A stretch of 64,000 nucleotides of DNA from Adiantum capillus-veneris (GCA_014529385.2 CM043944.1:171123240-171187239), one strand, 5' to 3'; counted from the stretch's first letter, positions 33,278 to 45,133 are shown. Numbers and translations: made by a program. The notes: a model not told the origin generated them from the letters alone.

Positions 33278-35768
33278 TTAGGTTCTTGGTGGCCACAAAT
33301 GTTGTAGGGGGTGCGCTACTGGGGCATGTGTACATGAAGGCCCCATGGGCAGTGTAGGAAATAGTGGTTGATAGCGCGGTTGACCATAGCTTGGCCAACC
33401 ACGAACTATGGCTAGAGGTCTACTCGGAGGAGGAGAAGATGGCACAACCGACTCTCGGTAACATCGTAAAGAAGACGCGGCTGGCTGTGACTATGCTCTA
33501 CGGGATACCTTGCCCACATGATGAGTCGATCCTAGACCAATAGCAAGCCTCTGTTGCGGTTGAATACGTGCCAAAAACAATTTATTATTCGGGTCAATGC
33601 TAATGCAATGTTGTTGTAGACGCTCGCACTCCATTACCAAGCCACCACAACCTGCTAGACTATTTAAAATTGCATCCCCAACCTTTGTGAAGGTATCCAA
33701 CAACCACCCGTTTACAAAAGCACAAACATTAGCAGACATTTCAGTGGCACATTAGTGGACTAGTTCAATGGCAAGAACGGAGCATAAGGTGCCCTCCTAG
33801 ACTTACCAAGCAAAGAACTCGCTCTTCTCCACTCCATGCTGAAATGGTGCTCCAAGGGCATCTAGCATCCATGGAAAGTCCCGTAGTGGCTCTCGGATCA
33901 TGTCACAATCAAACTCAAACCCATCGTTGTTAGTTGCCACATCTTCTGCTTGACGATCATATAGTAGAATCACTAGAAGGCCTTCAATTTTACGTGTGAA
34001 CATGACCAGCAATAAGGTAACGACCTGCAATATGAGTACTATTTCAAACAAAAAACACACCAATATCTACCAACCATGAAATTCATGGAGGAATGGTTGA
34101 GAACTTACTGGATCCGTGAATTCATCTATCACAGTGTATGTGCGTGACACCATACGAAGAAAAATTGTGCGAAGATGGCAAAAATCGTGCAAGCGGGCCT
34201 CCTTGGTGATGAGTTCCAAGTGGTTGACACGCCATGACTTCTACGCCATCCGGTAGTAAAAAGTCTACAACCAAGGTGAACACACTGGCAATGAGCTCAA
34301 CAAAGAATGCATTCCATCGGGGTATGCCACCAATGCCGGAATCAAGTTTGCAATGTGTGGGAAGGTCTACCCACACAAGTCACACCCCTCCAAGACGTTG
34401 ATCATGCTCCATTTTGCACGAGTGTGAGAGAGATCCAATCAAGCATTGGATTACTCAAAGGCTCAAGAACTACTGGTCGTCCTCTCTTCTTGCCTTGTTT
34501 AGGTCTGTCTTGAGCAATTTTTGGGCTTTGATGTCCCTTGGTTGTGCTAGGGAAAATGTCATTGATGGGATGCTGATTGATGGTGACACTTTTGTTTTTG
34601 CCTTTACTCTTAACCTTCTTGTGCAATGCTACAAGTCCAAAAAAAATTGAGGACACTATAGCAAATTAAACACATTAGTTAAACAAGAAAAAAATTACTT
34701 ATCGTTGTATGCTTCAGCTTCGTCTTCGAGAAATTCACCATCCGCATAGTCCAAAAACCATGGATAGTCTTTCCTTGTTTCCTTACCATGGAGCTTCTCT
34801 ATCCAATCGTTAGGATAGAGACTGCTCTCCTCTCTCTCAAACTCCACCTATACATCACTGGGATGCTCGGGGTATGGACTACGAATGCCTATTTTAAAGG
34901 CGCCCAACCACCATCTACAAAAAACAAGAGGAATAACTCCACAATTCAGAACACATAATATTAATATTGTATAGTTCAATACCTGTATAGCATGCATTGG
35001 ACAGTACAAGTGAAATGTGGTTTCTCCTCTGTGTTGTGGGTAGCTCGTATGGTTTTCTTCCATCACACAATAGCTTTGCCAAAGTGCTTTTGTCAAAAAG
35101 CCTACAATGTATCGTTAAGAGACATGCCACAATCACGTGCAGCGCGTGTATGTAGCTTCAACGTAAAGTTCTTGGCCTCCATCTTTTTGGCCACACTCAA
35201 TACACCCCCGCACATTAAGTATTAGTAATGTGGCAATACTAAATAAGACCCCAAACTCTAGTGTTAGTACGCTCACCTTTCAAGCTTCCACCAATATACG
35301 AGCATTCTCAACCATTGTTAAAAGGGCTTCTCCTGCATCGGAATAGATGCTTCCACTAACGACACATTGCCCTTGGCCAATATATCGATCAGGCGATATT
35401 TTTTACAATTCATTATTGGATAACATTCTTAATAAATTAAGGAAACAAACAGTGCTTTCAAAAGCAGATAGTACTTACTCCAAAGGACTAATCCATGTCC
35501 ACGTAACCTCGAAGACTCTGAAGGGGGTAATTTTGCAACCCTTCTCTCTTCAGCCCACAAAAGAAATGCATTTCTGAAAAACATATGTTCCATTTTCGGG
35601 AATGGCTATGACTGCTATCTCTAATCTCTTTCGCACAAAAAAATTACCGGTCTCTTTCACAATCAAATCATAGCTTGCCTTGTAATCATCTTTGTACATG
35701 TGGTACTCTCTACTCTCCTTCACTGATAAACTTTGTGTTTCAAGCCGATACATTGCATCGAACTCTTC
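33278..35768 (-). pseudogene. Decayed multi-exon gene of unknown family
   Basis: Protein-like blocks follow one another on the minus strand, separated by short AT-rich gaps with splice-like borders. Block 1 is 35768-35648 (EEFDAMYRLETQ..., preceded by TTGTATTGCAG). Block 2 is 35573-35479 (LLWAEERRVAKLPPSESSRL), between TTTTTCAG and GTAAGTAC. Later blocks are near 35400-35285 (VVSGSIYSDAGEALLTMVEN), 35218-34990 (KKMEAKNFTLKLHTRAARDC), 34918-34700 (WWLGAFKIGIRSPYPEHPSD), 34655-34120, 34027-33806 (GFEFDCDMIREPLRDFPWML) and 33739-33278, a Pro-rich tail ending in TAA. Several in-frame stops occur and block frames do not all join, so it is dead. No catalytic signature is recognised. It may be a captured host gene or an unfamiliar transposon protein. 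Confidence 0.4.
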
Positions 35769-35824
35769 CTGCAATACAAATCGCCAAATTAAACTCATTT
35801 CCAAAAACAACCCTATGTGCTTAC

Positions 35825-36833
35825 CTAATGCATTGTCTAGGTTGGAAGAAGTGAATCTTACATTGTCAAGGAAAAAGTCTATGTTTGGTGTCAATGAAGT
35901 GCTCATTGTGGGGCACATGTGCGGGCCATATGGTAGGAAACCTTGTCCAACAAAGGTAGATGCCATCCAAAGAATGAAAGAAACATGTACTAGCATCACT
36001 GAGGTTAGAAGGTTTATGGGAGCATGTGTCTTCTACGTTATTTGGATTCCACATTATGCACATGTATATGATCCTCTTTATCAGCTGCTTAGAAAGAATC
36101 AAAAGTTTAAATGGACGAAAGCACATGTAAAATCCATGAAAAAGCTAAAGGACTTGCTCCAATCAGCAACAACTTTGAGAAAGGTAGACTATGAGTGTCA
36201 AAGGCCTGTAATTGTGACAGTAGACATCAGTCCTACAAGGATTGGATGGGCAATAGGGCAAGATGACAAAGAAGGACACAGGTATGTGGTAAGATTTGGA
36301 GCAAAGGTACTAATTTCTCGCCAAAGAAACTATCCACAGATAAAGAGAGAGTTATGGGTAGGGTTACAGCCTTGAAAAGTGGGAAAGAGTACCTAATTGA
36401 TGCATGTGTGGTTGTAGAAACAGATTGTCTACCACTTCTTGGGATGATTACAAGCTGCTCAACGCCAGACATTGCTATGTTGCGATGGATTGCCTACATT
36501 AAGTCCTTAAATCCCGAGTTTAAGCACATTGCAGGTAAAGACAATACAGTGGCAGATATGCTATCAAGGGCAAGGTATGAAGATGAGTCACAAATGATTG
36601 ATGAGGGAGATGATGTAGGCACAAAGTTCTATTCTATCTCTCATGTCAAAGGTAACAATGTCTGCATGACTAATTCACTTGAATTGTTCTTGAAAGATCT
36701 TTATGAAGGTGATTGGCTTTCTATTGGAAGCTACTTGAGTACTCTAACAAAACAGGATGATTGGTCTGAACAAGAATTCAAGAGGATACGCAGGAAAGCA
36801 TATGGGTACTTTTTAAGGGATGGTTACTTGTGA
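35825..36833 (+). pseudogene. Gypsy-3 RT end and RNase H
   Basis: After the thumb comes the connection, VRRFMGACVFYVIWIPHYAH, then VIVTVDISPTRIGWAIGQDD (first RNase H strand; DIS for the usual DAS), NYPQIKRELWVG (catalytic Glu) and, after a frameshift at about 36360, VVVETDCLPLLGMI (second Asp) and HIAGKDNTVADMLSRARYED (N-x-VADxLSR end motif). One frameshift separates two otherwise good ORFs. Confidence 0.85.
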
Positions 36834-38079
36834 AAGCATCATAAACAAAAGGGTGCTACACCACAAAGGGTTATATGTAAAAAAGAGACTCAAGTAAAGC
36901 TCATGCAAGAGTTTCATGAGAGTCTATGGGCTGGACACAGGGGTGTGTGGGCAACCTTCTCCAAGTTGAAAGAAAAATACTGGTGGAAGGGTATGTATAA
37001 AGATGTATCTCAATTTGTAGAGTCATGCGTAACTTGTCAAATGTATTCAAATGTCCGAAATCGTGATGGATTGCACCCTACATATCCACTAGCCATGCAC
37101 CATAAATGGGTTGTGGATCTAGTCACAATGCCTCTAGGACTCTGGCAGATGAGATACTTGGTTCTTGCATGAGAGGACCTAACTAACCAGGTTTAAGGAA
37201 GAGCATTAAGAGCTAAAACCACAGAAGCTGTGTGCAAATTCCTTCTTGATGAGGTGATTTGCCGTTATGGTTGTGTGGGAAAGATCACTGCAGATAGAGG
37301 TGAGCTGGATGTCGAAGAAGCAAGGGAATTCTTTTCTAGATAAGGAATCAAGATTTCTCTTACTACGGCTTACAACCCTGAAGGCAATGGAAAGAGTGAA
37401 AGAGGGCATCCTCCTATCATTAAAGCTTTGGCCAAGGCTTGCGAAGGAAGAGTTGGTAAGTGGCCAAAATTGTTACCATATGCTTTATGGGCTAATCGTA
37501 CAACACATAGCTCAGTAACTGGCTACATGCCTGCGGAGCTAATGTATGGTCAAAAGCCAGTGATGCCGATTGAAGATAAAATTCCCACATGGAATGTACT
37601 ACCTTGGCAAGAGGGGCTTAGCACGGAAGATCTACTTGCACTGCGTATAAGGTAGCTAGGACATTGAAGCTGCAAAAGAACGACTCAAAAATGCAAGGTT
37701 GAAAAACAAGGACTACTTTGATAAGCGACATCAACTCAGGAGCAAAGCAATTGACAAAGGTGACTGGGTTCTGGTGTATGATAGTAGCCTTGATAACCAG
37801 CACACAGTCATGCGTAAGTTTTCAAAAAGATGGTTTGGACCGTATGTTGTAAAGCATGTGCATGAAAATGTTACTTACAGCTTGTCTGAACTAGATGGTA
37901 CAGAAGTAAAGATTCCCATTGCAGGAAAAAGGATCAAAATGTTTAAAAGAAGAGGAGACAATGATCCAGAAGATGTTGATGAGGAAGAAGAGCAAACCAC
38001 TGGTAAAGATCAAAGTGAAGATGAAGCTTTGGAATCATCCAGTGAAGAAGAAAGCAAGGAAGATGTACAAGAGGGCTGA
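36834..38079 (+). pseudogene. Gypsy-3 integrase with acidic C-terminal tail
   Basis: The HHCC zinc-binding part reads MQEFHESLWAGHRGVWATFS...CVTCQ; the core has WVVDLVTMPLG (first D), ITADRGELDVEEAREFF (second D) and PEGNGKSERGHPPIIKALAK (E). The C-terminus has KGDWVLVYDSS, RKFSKRWFGPYVVKHVHENV and a strongly acidic Asp/Glu/Ser tail to the TGA at 38079. Stops near 37170, 37200, 37340 and 37655 interrupt it. No chromodomain is visible. The gene would have inserted the cDNA. Confidence 0.88.
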
Positions 38080-38125
38080 TCTTACAAAGAAATAATGTGG
38101 CACATACCGGAGGATGTGTAGGTTT

Positions 38126-38138
38126 AGAGAGGGTGAAT
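38126..38138 (+). other. Candidate polypurine tract of Gypsy-3
   Basis: AGAGAGGGTGAA lies directly before TGTCGTGCTGTG, with one T interrupting the purines. The location about 50 bp after the integrase stop is as expected. Confidence 0.5.
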
Positions 38139-38439
38139 GTCGTGCTGTGACACGTACATAGTGGGAACGCATGCTACAAGATCTATCTTGTAATTTTTTA
38201 GATACATTATTATATTTCCTATAATGAACATATGCATATTTAAGTATAATAATAAGCCTTCTATCTCATCCTATTATTTTTCTCAAGGGTGACCTATTCT
38301 TACTTTACCATCAGAAAATACTATGGGAAAAGCATCAATAGCTCCGCCTCTTTAACTTGGGGCAAAAAGCATTGATTCTTTATTTCTACTATCTCATTAT
38401 CATCTCACACCCTAGCTAGATCCTATATCTAGGGTAAAC

Positions 38440-38477
<38 letters not shown>

Positions 38478-39319
38478 TATGTATTTTTCTTATATTTCTT
38501 TTTAAATAGCTACTAGGAGGGAATCAAATCCTACAGGGACACTAGGTGGCATGATTTCAAAGATACACTTATTTTAATGCATTATTGCAAGCATGATTAC
38601 AAAACTTTGTCAAGGAGCAATGTCATGCTTTCATATGGCATGAGGTGTCCTTTGGAATCAAATGAAAGTCTAGGCTAAGGGGACCACAGGAAGACTTTTG
38701 CTGCCAGAAATGGACCCTATTTTGATGATTTTTTTACACAAGGTTCCAATCCGAATTGGAAAATGCATATAAAAAGGAAGTCGTAGGTAATGAGCTAAAG
38801 TTTCTGTCCATATTTTTACTATTTTATTTGGAGCCACGGTTGAGGAGATATGATCAAAATACTGGACCCCAGTCTGCCCACATCATGTAGGGACAGCTCA
38901 TTTCCAACTTTTCCAGTTTCTATTCACACTGGCTCCTCTCTTCTTATGTAAACCCTTGGGGGTTCCCTTCACCTATAAAAGGGGACCTCTTCTTCCTTGA
39001 AAACCACTCAAGCATTCAAGCCATTGATGAGAGGAATTCATGAGGGAGTGAGAAGTAATGCCAAATTGTACTTAGCCATTAACATAAGCCTAAGCCTACA
39101 CTTTCTCCTAGAGGAAGACTAGCCATTCTTGCATGCTATCCATGGAAGATCAACTCTAATCAAATAAGGTCTTAGACTTGGCATATCAATCAAAGTTGAA
39201 TTCTCCCCTCTTCTTCTCTCTCCATCAATAATAGTGCCGAAGGGTTTGTCAAGTAAGATGTGTTCTACATTGATGTTTTCTTGATTTCTTGTTGTTTTCT
39301 TTTTCATCTATAATCCAAC

Positions 39320-39320
<1 letters not shown>
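38139..39320 (+). mobile_element. Putative 3' LTR of Gypsy-3
   Basis: Starts TGTCGTGCTGTGACACG after the PPT; a TATA box (CCTATAAAAGGGG, TATAAAA at 38974-38980) lies about 835 bp in, followed by about 340 bp that ends at ATCCAACA (39320). The TG...CA ends and TATA location fit an LTR of about 1.18 kb. The 5' LTR is not in the window, so the end is a best guess. A (TA)16 run lies inside at 38444-38475. Confidence 0.5.
38444..38475. repeat. (TA)16 microsatellite
   Basis: An uninterrupted alternating AT run within the putative LTR. Confidence 0.95.

Positions 39321-39370
<50 letters not shown>
39321..39370. repeat. (TG)n microsatellite
   Basis: A TATA followed by about 22 TG units immediately after the putative LTR end. 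Confidence 0.95.
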
Positions 39371-39371
<1 letters not shown>

Positions 39372-39569
39372 CTAATCTCATCTCCTTAACCAAACCTATC
39401 TCTCTCATTCTTAGTAATTCATCTTCTCTACAAATTCTAGGTTCTCTTTGCTACAGGTACATCTCTCCCCGCAGTATCCTTATTGCCTACGGGCAAGAAC
39501 AGGGCTTGGGAGGGAAACTTCTCATCTCTTCACTTCTCTCATATCTACATTTCTCACATACTATCCTAG

Positions 39570-39788
39570 ATGAATAACCCACATGATGATAATTTCTATC
39601 GCTTTCACTCTGTACGATCTATTAGAATTAACGTATGGATTAGCCGTAAAATACACTTTCAACAACGTATAGTGTTTCTCTTTGGCCCAGAAAGGCTCAA
39701 TGAAATACTTCTATCGCCGGATCCCATTATACTACCTCTCATAGACTATAATTTTTCTTTTGACGTAAGCATAGTTATCTTGTTATAA
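39570..39788 (+). CDS. Small ORF, 72 aa, tandem pair member 1 (unknown)
   Basis: ATG at 39570, TAA at 39786. The C-terminal 46 residues, from KIHFQQRIVFLFGPERLNEI to the end, match those of the next ORF at about half of positions without gaps. The DNA of the two is less alike than the proteins, which hints at past coding constraint. No known domain is recognised. It could be a fragment of a tandem-repeat protein. Confidence 0.35.
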   Translation: MNNPHDDNFYRFHSVRSIRINVWISRKIHFQQRIVFLFGPERLNEILLSPDPIILPLIDYNFSFDVSIVILL

Positions 39789-39799
39789 ACCAAGAGGAT

Positions 39800-39997
39800 T
39801 TGTCCACACAATTAATCCCAATCACTAGACAAAATATATATATTATGGTAAGCACAAAACTACAATTCCAAAGAACAATTCGTAGCCTATTTGGTCAATC
39901 AAGATTGAATGCCATTAACTCATCTATTAACCCTCTCATATTACCCATGATACGATATGACCATAGCCTTGATGTTTTCATCTTTGTGTTGTTTTGA
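39800..39997 (+). CDS. Small ORF, 65 aa, tandem pair member 2 (unknown)
   Basis: ATG or alternative start near 39800-39845, stop TGA at 39995. The second half, from KLQFQRTIRSLFGQSRLNAI, aligns with member 1: shared positions include LFG, RLN-I, the pattern S-x-x-P-x-ILP-x-I-x-Y and the end S-x-DV. Together the two look like repeats of one approximately 70-residue unit, about 210 bp apart. Confidence 0.35.
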   Translation: MSTQLIPITRQNIYIMVSTKLQFQRTIRSLFGQSRLNAINSSINPLILPMIRYDHSLDVFIFVLF

Positions 39998-40429
39998 CAT
40001 TCTCTTTTGTGTTCTTTCTTTGTGTGTGTGAGTGCAAGAGAGAAAGAGTGGGTCTTCTTTGATTGCACTTCTTTCCAAACCCTAGTTTTCATGGCATCTA
40101 TGGTTTAACTCCTTCATATAGTTTTTTAGAGTTCTCTCATAAACTCTTACAGCCATAAGCCCAGTGCTTTCCTGGAAAGACCGCAAATTTCTCAACAGCG
40201 TGGACACAGGGAGGGGTGATAGGGGGCAAGAGGACGTGAGGGGGACAAGAGACACGCATGGCAAGGGACACGCACGACAGGGGCACGAGGGGGTCAAGGA
40301 TGTAGGGAGACGGGCATAGCAAGGGGACAAGGACCGTTGATGTGTCCACATGGTAGTCCCTACAGCTGCCCCATAGTGTCCAATAACCCCCCCCCCCCCC
40401 CCCCCCCGATCGCCCTACACCTTGCCGCC

Positions 40430-40463
<34 letters not shown>

Positions 40464-40501
40464 TATATATTTTATTATCGTCCCCGAAGTTCAAATATGA
40501 C
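39998..40501. other. Low-complexity stretch with poly-C and GA runs
   Basis: Contains a G/A-rich part (40195-40320), C21 at 40387-40407, (GA)n at 40433-40460 and a short AT run. The overlapping ORFs are translated repeats. No gene is seen. The segment is adjacent to the 3' end of the minus-strand LINE. Confidence 0.6.
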
Positions 40502-40789
40502 CTATGGGACCAAAGTTACATGTGATGTAGTATGTGTATAGCTGATGAGTGACTCTCGATGCTCCAAAATTGTGGTGATGAGAGTCTCAATGGAGAGCCC
40601 GCACTTTGGTTGGGAGAGGAAAGTGTGTAGGTCTAAGTTATGGCTGAAACGGTGAGAGACGCAAGTTTGGATGTGACCAAAAGCTAAGCACTCTAGTAGT
40701 GTGTGGTAATCAGACTCTCGAACTTGCAGTGAGCATAATATGCACAGTTGATTTGACTCTTCTCCATTGCCCCACTGCCCTATCTCGCA
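40502..40789 (-). pseudogene. LINE ORF2 C-terminal zinc finger
   Basis: In the frame next to the RT ORF, from about 40789: CEIGQWGNGEESNQLCILCS, then ESDYHTLLECLAFGHIQTCV, giving C-x2-C...E...H-x3-EC, the zf-RVT-like motif that ends many plant LINE ORF2 proteins. The frame stays open to a TAG at 40502. A single frameshift at about 40789 separates it from RT. Confidence 0.7.
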
Positions 40790-42610
40790 TCAAAGGAATT
40801 GGGCGCTAAGCCGAATGGCTATGATAGTGCGTATCGCCGATAAGGGGATAGTCTCAAGCATGTAAGTGTGAGTACGGTTTCCTCTTTCAACAAAGAACAT
40901 GGTTTTGTAGTTGGGGGCAATATGGGTGGTGTAATGTATGAAGCGTGACCCACCGGATTTCTCCCAAGCCTTAATACATTGGTGTTGTAGAAAAGCTTCA
41001 TTCACTTGGGAGTCAATTGAAGCATCATGTAGCAAGTGTAATGCATCCCATCTCCCAAACCACTTATTTATGTCTTGCATCCATCCCATGCTCAAGATCT
41101 TGCTTTTATGCATCTTTTGAACTTTTTTACTTGCTTCCCATGCAATTGTAGGAAGTCGATGTGAGGGGTTTTGACGCATCTTTATCATGTACTCCACAAC
41201 CCTTTCCATGCCCATAACCTCAATTGGAAGACATCCTAACTCAAGAAGTAGGAGCATAAATGGTGTTTGTGTCTTCACTTGGAGAAAGTTTATAAGAAAA
41301 TGCTTTCGGACATTCTCGAACTCTTTCCAAGTAGACTTTGAGATGCTCCCGTCCCACACTTCAACTCCATAAAGAAGAACCGGTGTCACCAATGCATCAA
41401 AAATATACTTCTTGAGAACCCAACACTTGATGTTTCCCACATTACACATGTTCTCAAATGCATAAAATGCTCTCTTTCCCACTTCCAAACAACGCATAGC
41501 ACATTCATGCCACTTGTGATTGAACGGAACCTCAAGGCCAAGGTACTTAAAGCTCTCAACAACTTCAAGTGTCTCATTGTTGTACACAATGCATGGCTTC
41601 TCCTTATGGTTGGTTTTCACAAGCATAACCTTTGTATTGGATTCGTTCACAATCAGCCCACTATGCAAGCAAAAGTTCTCAAGAACAACCATAAGCTTTT
41701 GTGCATCTTCTAAAGTGTGTGCGAGAAGCACTACATCATCCGCATACAACAAAAGCACAATTACCGCATTGCAAATAGTGACCTCTTCAATGCCTTCTTC
41801 TTGCATAAAGTCAAGTACCATTTGTTCCAATTGATCAATGCATAGACCAAAGAGAGTTGGTGACAATGGACATCCTTGTTTAACCCCAATAGTGCTTACA
41901 AAAATTTCTAAAATTTCTCTTCTCATACGCAATTGACAAATCACCCTATCATAGATTCGAGAAACCGCAAGCATAAACTCACTTGGCACTTGGAGTTCTT
42001 CCATCCTTCTAATCATATCAAAGGATTTCTTAAAGTCCACAAAACAACAATACAATCGCTTGCCTTTCAACCGACTTTCCTCCATGAGAACGCAAAGAGT
42101 GACAAGATGATCAATGGTGCTATGGCATCGACGAAAACCCGCTTATCCCTTTGCACGCTTGTCATTATCTTCAGCCCAATCACTCAATTTCATCTCCATT
42201 ATACACCCAAAAAAAATTTCCATAAGAGACCCAGTCATTATAGTCTGGTAGTTGTTTACATTCTTTACATCCCCTCCTTTGTGCAAAGGCTTAACCCAAT
42301 TAGTACTCCAATCATAAGGCATGCCATGTTGAAGTGCAAGGTTGAACATATCACACATCCACTCATGGGTAAAATCTCCCGTCCGTTTGATCATCTCCGG
42401 CTTGATACCTTGAAGATCTTCCGCTTTGCGAGTGGCCAACTTTTCAAGCCCACCACACACATCCTCAATAGTAAAAAAGGAGGGCATACATGTGAGTGAA
42501 CCATAAAATGGCATTTTTTCAGCATTTGCTTGCTCATATAATTGCCTACAATGTGTGTACATATCCATAAGACTCAAGTTACCAAAATTCTCAACCCACT
42601 TGCCCCTCAA
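40790..42610 (-). pseudogene. LINE ORF2 reverse transcriptase
   Basis: The fingers region (42610-42143) contains KLATRKAEDLQGIKPEMIKR and WSTNWVKPLHKGGDVKNVNN. After a stop, the palm has LYCCFVDFKKSFDMI (motif A with D), VSTIGVKQGCPLSPTLFGLC (motif B), VLLLYADDVVLLAHTLEDAQ (catalytic YADD) and VVESFKYLGLEV. The thumb and connection extend past YGVEVWDGS to about 40800. The region of about 430 codons after 42085 is open and unusually well kept. RT copies LINE RNA at the nicked target. Confidence 0.9.
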
Positions 42611-43818
42611 GTTTCTCCAAAATCTTCCACATGCATGTGCCTTTTCTTGGACTTGAAAAATTTATTGCTTTACTTCCCATCTTCTTCTCTTTTTTTGAAT
42701 CAATGCCTTGTATGTTTGCAAATGACTTTGATAGTTGTTGGATACCATGGAGATGCTTTATAGCAAAGCATTCTTCGGCACAAGAACAAATAACTTTCTT
42801 GAAAGCTTCCCATTTAGTTTCCAATGGTGCATCATATTGAAGCTTCTTCATCCATAATTTTTGCTCAACCATTTCAATGTACATTGGTGCCCATTTGAAA
42901 TCCATACATAGTGATAATTTCTCTTTTCTTTGGCTGATACATAGTGATAATTTCTCTTTTCTTTGGCTGAAATTATCATGCTTAGTTGCTTCTCCACATG
43001 AAAGGTTAATACATAAGGTGCGATGGTCAAATTTCGGGGTCCATTGGCCAAACATAAAACTCTTTATGTGATACACGATGGCTTTGGAGAGTAGCATATA
43101 GTCAATCACAATATCCCCATTATGTCTCCTACATGTAAATCCATTGATTCCACTCCACAAAGATACACCATTGGTAATGAGCATACCCGTGCTATTACAC
43201 ATGTGTAAAAGTAACTTTCCATAGTGATCCGGCTCTTTCTCATCCATTGAAAAACAATCATACAAGTGAACTTCCTCCAACTCCCTTGAAATGTATGGCA
43301 TATCAAATTGTTGAGTATCATGTTGCAATGTTTTTGTGCGAGCATTCATATCCCGAAATACAATAACATCACCTTCACCTTTAAAATAAGCAATGTCCTC
43401 TTCTAAATCAAAAAATGGCTGATCTCTATCCATGCAAGCATAAAAGGGAGAATCATGATGAGGAATGTAGCAACCGACTACAAAAATGGGTGCTCTTTTT
43501 GGTGTCATAATTTTCCGCCATACTAACGTTTGTACTTGTCATCTTTCACAATTGATACAAAATCTTCCGATCCTTTCTTAACCATACATGCTACCCCTCC
43601 TTGTCCTCTTTGTTGCTTAAGATTCTTTGATCACATCAATGAATGTACATTGTAATTTCCAAGCCATTTATCCTTTGTGTATCATGCTCCCAAGTTTCAA
43701 CAAGAAGTACAACATCGGCTTTGCTTGTTAGTTCATCAATGTCAATCCCTGCATTCCATGGGTATCCATTACAATTCCAAAAGCATATTTTCGATTGTAA
43801 CTCGGTCTCATAAGTCAC
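42591..43818 (-). pseudogene. LINE ORF2 endonuclease domain
   Basis: Starts with KICFWNCNGYPWNAGIDIDE and ADVVLLVETWEHD, the N-terminal motifs of the endonuclease/exonuclease/phosphatase fold (N and E residues). Damaged sequence with GGVACMVKKGSEDFVS follows, then APIFVVGCYIPHHDSPFYAC, VIVFRDMNARTKTL (D-x-N; the usual G before D is R), NGDIVIDYMLLSKAI and DHRTLCINLS (final D-H). The enzyme nicks target DNA to prime reverse transcription. An internal 29-bp duplication at about 42904-42961 repeats QRKEKLSLC. Confidence 0.8.
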
Positions 43819-43824
43819 GCATCC

Positions 43825-44773
43825 CTATTTGCGTGAGGGACTTGCCTCCTCCTTGGGTACATTTTCTTCATGAGAGATCTCTTTGTTTTTCTTATTCTTT
43901 TCCTCATATGCCTTGCGACGCATATTTTGTTGCTTAATAGTGCGATCTTCACATACAAAACATTTTGTATCCCTCAAATAGATCCAACTATTATCAAGGA
44001 TAATCTTTCGCTTGGTCTCATCCGACATGGTGCATACAATTGGCTGTTCTTCCGTGCAAGGAGCTCCTTGCTTCCCCACTCTATGTGCTCCATAGACCAT
44101 AACTCCGGACATGCCAAAGTGGGTTTTGAAGAAATATTCAATAACAATGGCAGAGAAGGAAGTGTCTCTAGCTTCTCTTTGAGAATTCCACGAATAACAA
44201 TGTTCTTGGAACATCGCTCCCGTTCCTTCAACTCCTCCACATCCACATTCTCAACATTCTTTGTTTGAGCTATATCTTGCATGAGTGAGGAATTAGAAGC
44301 CACATTGCTACCACATACATCAGCCCAACACTTGTTTGTGCATATATTTTTTATTTTTTATACATCCCGGCTCATGGTGTCGAATTCTCCTCTTTCATTA
44401 CATGGTCATGCTCTACTTTGCTCATCCGCTCCTTCAAAGCATTCAAATCCACAAGAGAGCGTTCACATTCCTTGACTTCCTCTTCAAGTTGCATCAAACA
44501 TGTTGTTTGCATCTCAAGTGTCCTCTTGAGATTTTCATTCTCAACCACAAGTACCCTTAGTGTGCCATTCTCCATTGCAAGTGCTCGTAAGTCTTCGCCT
44601 TGTTTGTTTACGGTCTCTTGCAATGATACCAAGTATGCCATGATCATGATTTCCGATGTCGTTGGTTGGGTGGTTGTGTTGCTGTCTCCACACTTAGGAG
44701 ATCTTGGATCATTTTCCATGATGGTTGTGGACCTTGTTGAAGAAGAAGAACCCTTGCGAGTGCCGGAAGACAT
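43825..44773 (-). pseudogene. LINE ORF1 (coiled-coil RNA-binding protein)
   Basis: Two open segments, 44773-44372 and 44303-43825. The first begins with a Ser/Thr-rich N-terminus, then a heptad-rich segment (LRVLVVENENLKRTLEMQTT, EEEVKECERSLVDLNALKER) typical of an ORF1 coiled coil. The second has EELKERERCSKNIVIRGILK, GVMVYGAHRVGKQG and a Lys/Glu-rich tail, suggesting the RNA-recognition-like half. ORF1 proteins coat LINE RNA. The break lies at about 44310-44370. Confidence 0.65.
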
Positions 44774-45052
44774 TGTATGTAAAATAAGAGATGAGAGTCA
44801 TTTTTTTTGAACCTGTTCACTTTGGAAATGCTGTTACAAAAATTCCTTCCATAACTCTAAAAATTTCTATCCTTACATCAATACATAGAGGGCTTTGTGC
44901 TCTTTGATTGAGGCTATAGATCACCCAAATCGGAGTTCGGATGCATAAGTTATGATCAAAAGAGTGAATTGTTGTCTACTAGGTCAAAAAAGGGCTGAGT
45001 TTTTTGTTGGAGAGAGAGAGAGGGGGGGGGGGGATGGGGGCGATTCACGCAG

Positions 45053-45133
<81 letters not shown>

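Larger units (their letters stand above)
35825..38079 (+). mobile_element. 3' half of a Gypsy retrotransposon (Gypsy-3)
   Basis: Begins abruptly in the RT thumb (LEEVNLTLSRKKSMFGVNEV) next to the decayed gene and continues with RNase H and integrase to a normal end, followed by a PPT-like tract and LTR. There is no gag, protease or RT palm, so it is 5'-truncated at about 35825. The family differs from Gypsy-1 and Gypsy-2. Confidence 0.85.
40502..44773 (-). mobile_element. Decayed LINE (non-LTR retrotransposon), minus strand
   Basis: Reading from 44773 downward: a coiled-coil ORF1, an apurinic/apyrimidinic-type endonuclease, a reverse transcriptase with a long thumb, and a C-terminal zinc finger. 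This is the layout of plant L1-like LINEs. No poly(A) tail or target duplication could be made out at the 40.5-kb side. Frameshifts and stops separate the domains. Confidence 0.85.

Noticed and set aside
40082-40351. Pro/Ser/Cys-rich minus-strand ORFs
   Set aside because: Produced by G/A-rich low-complexity DNA.
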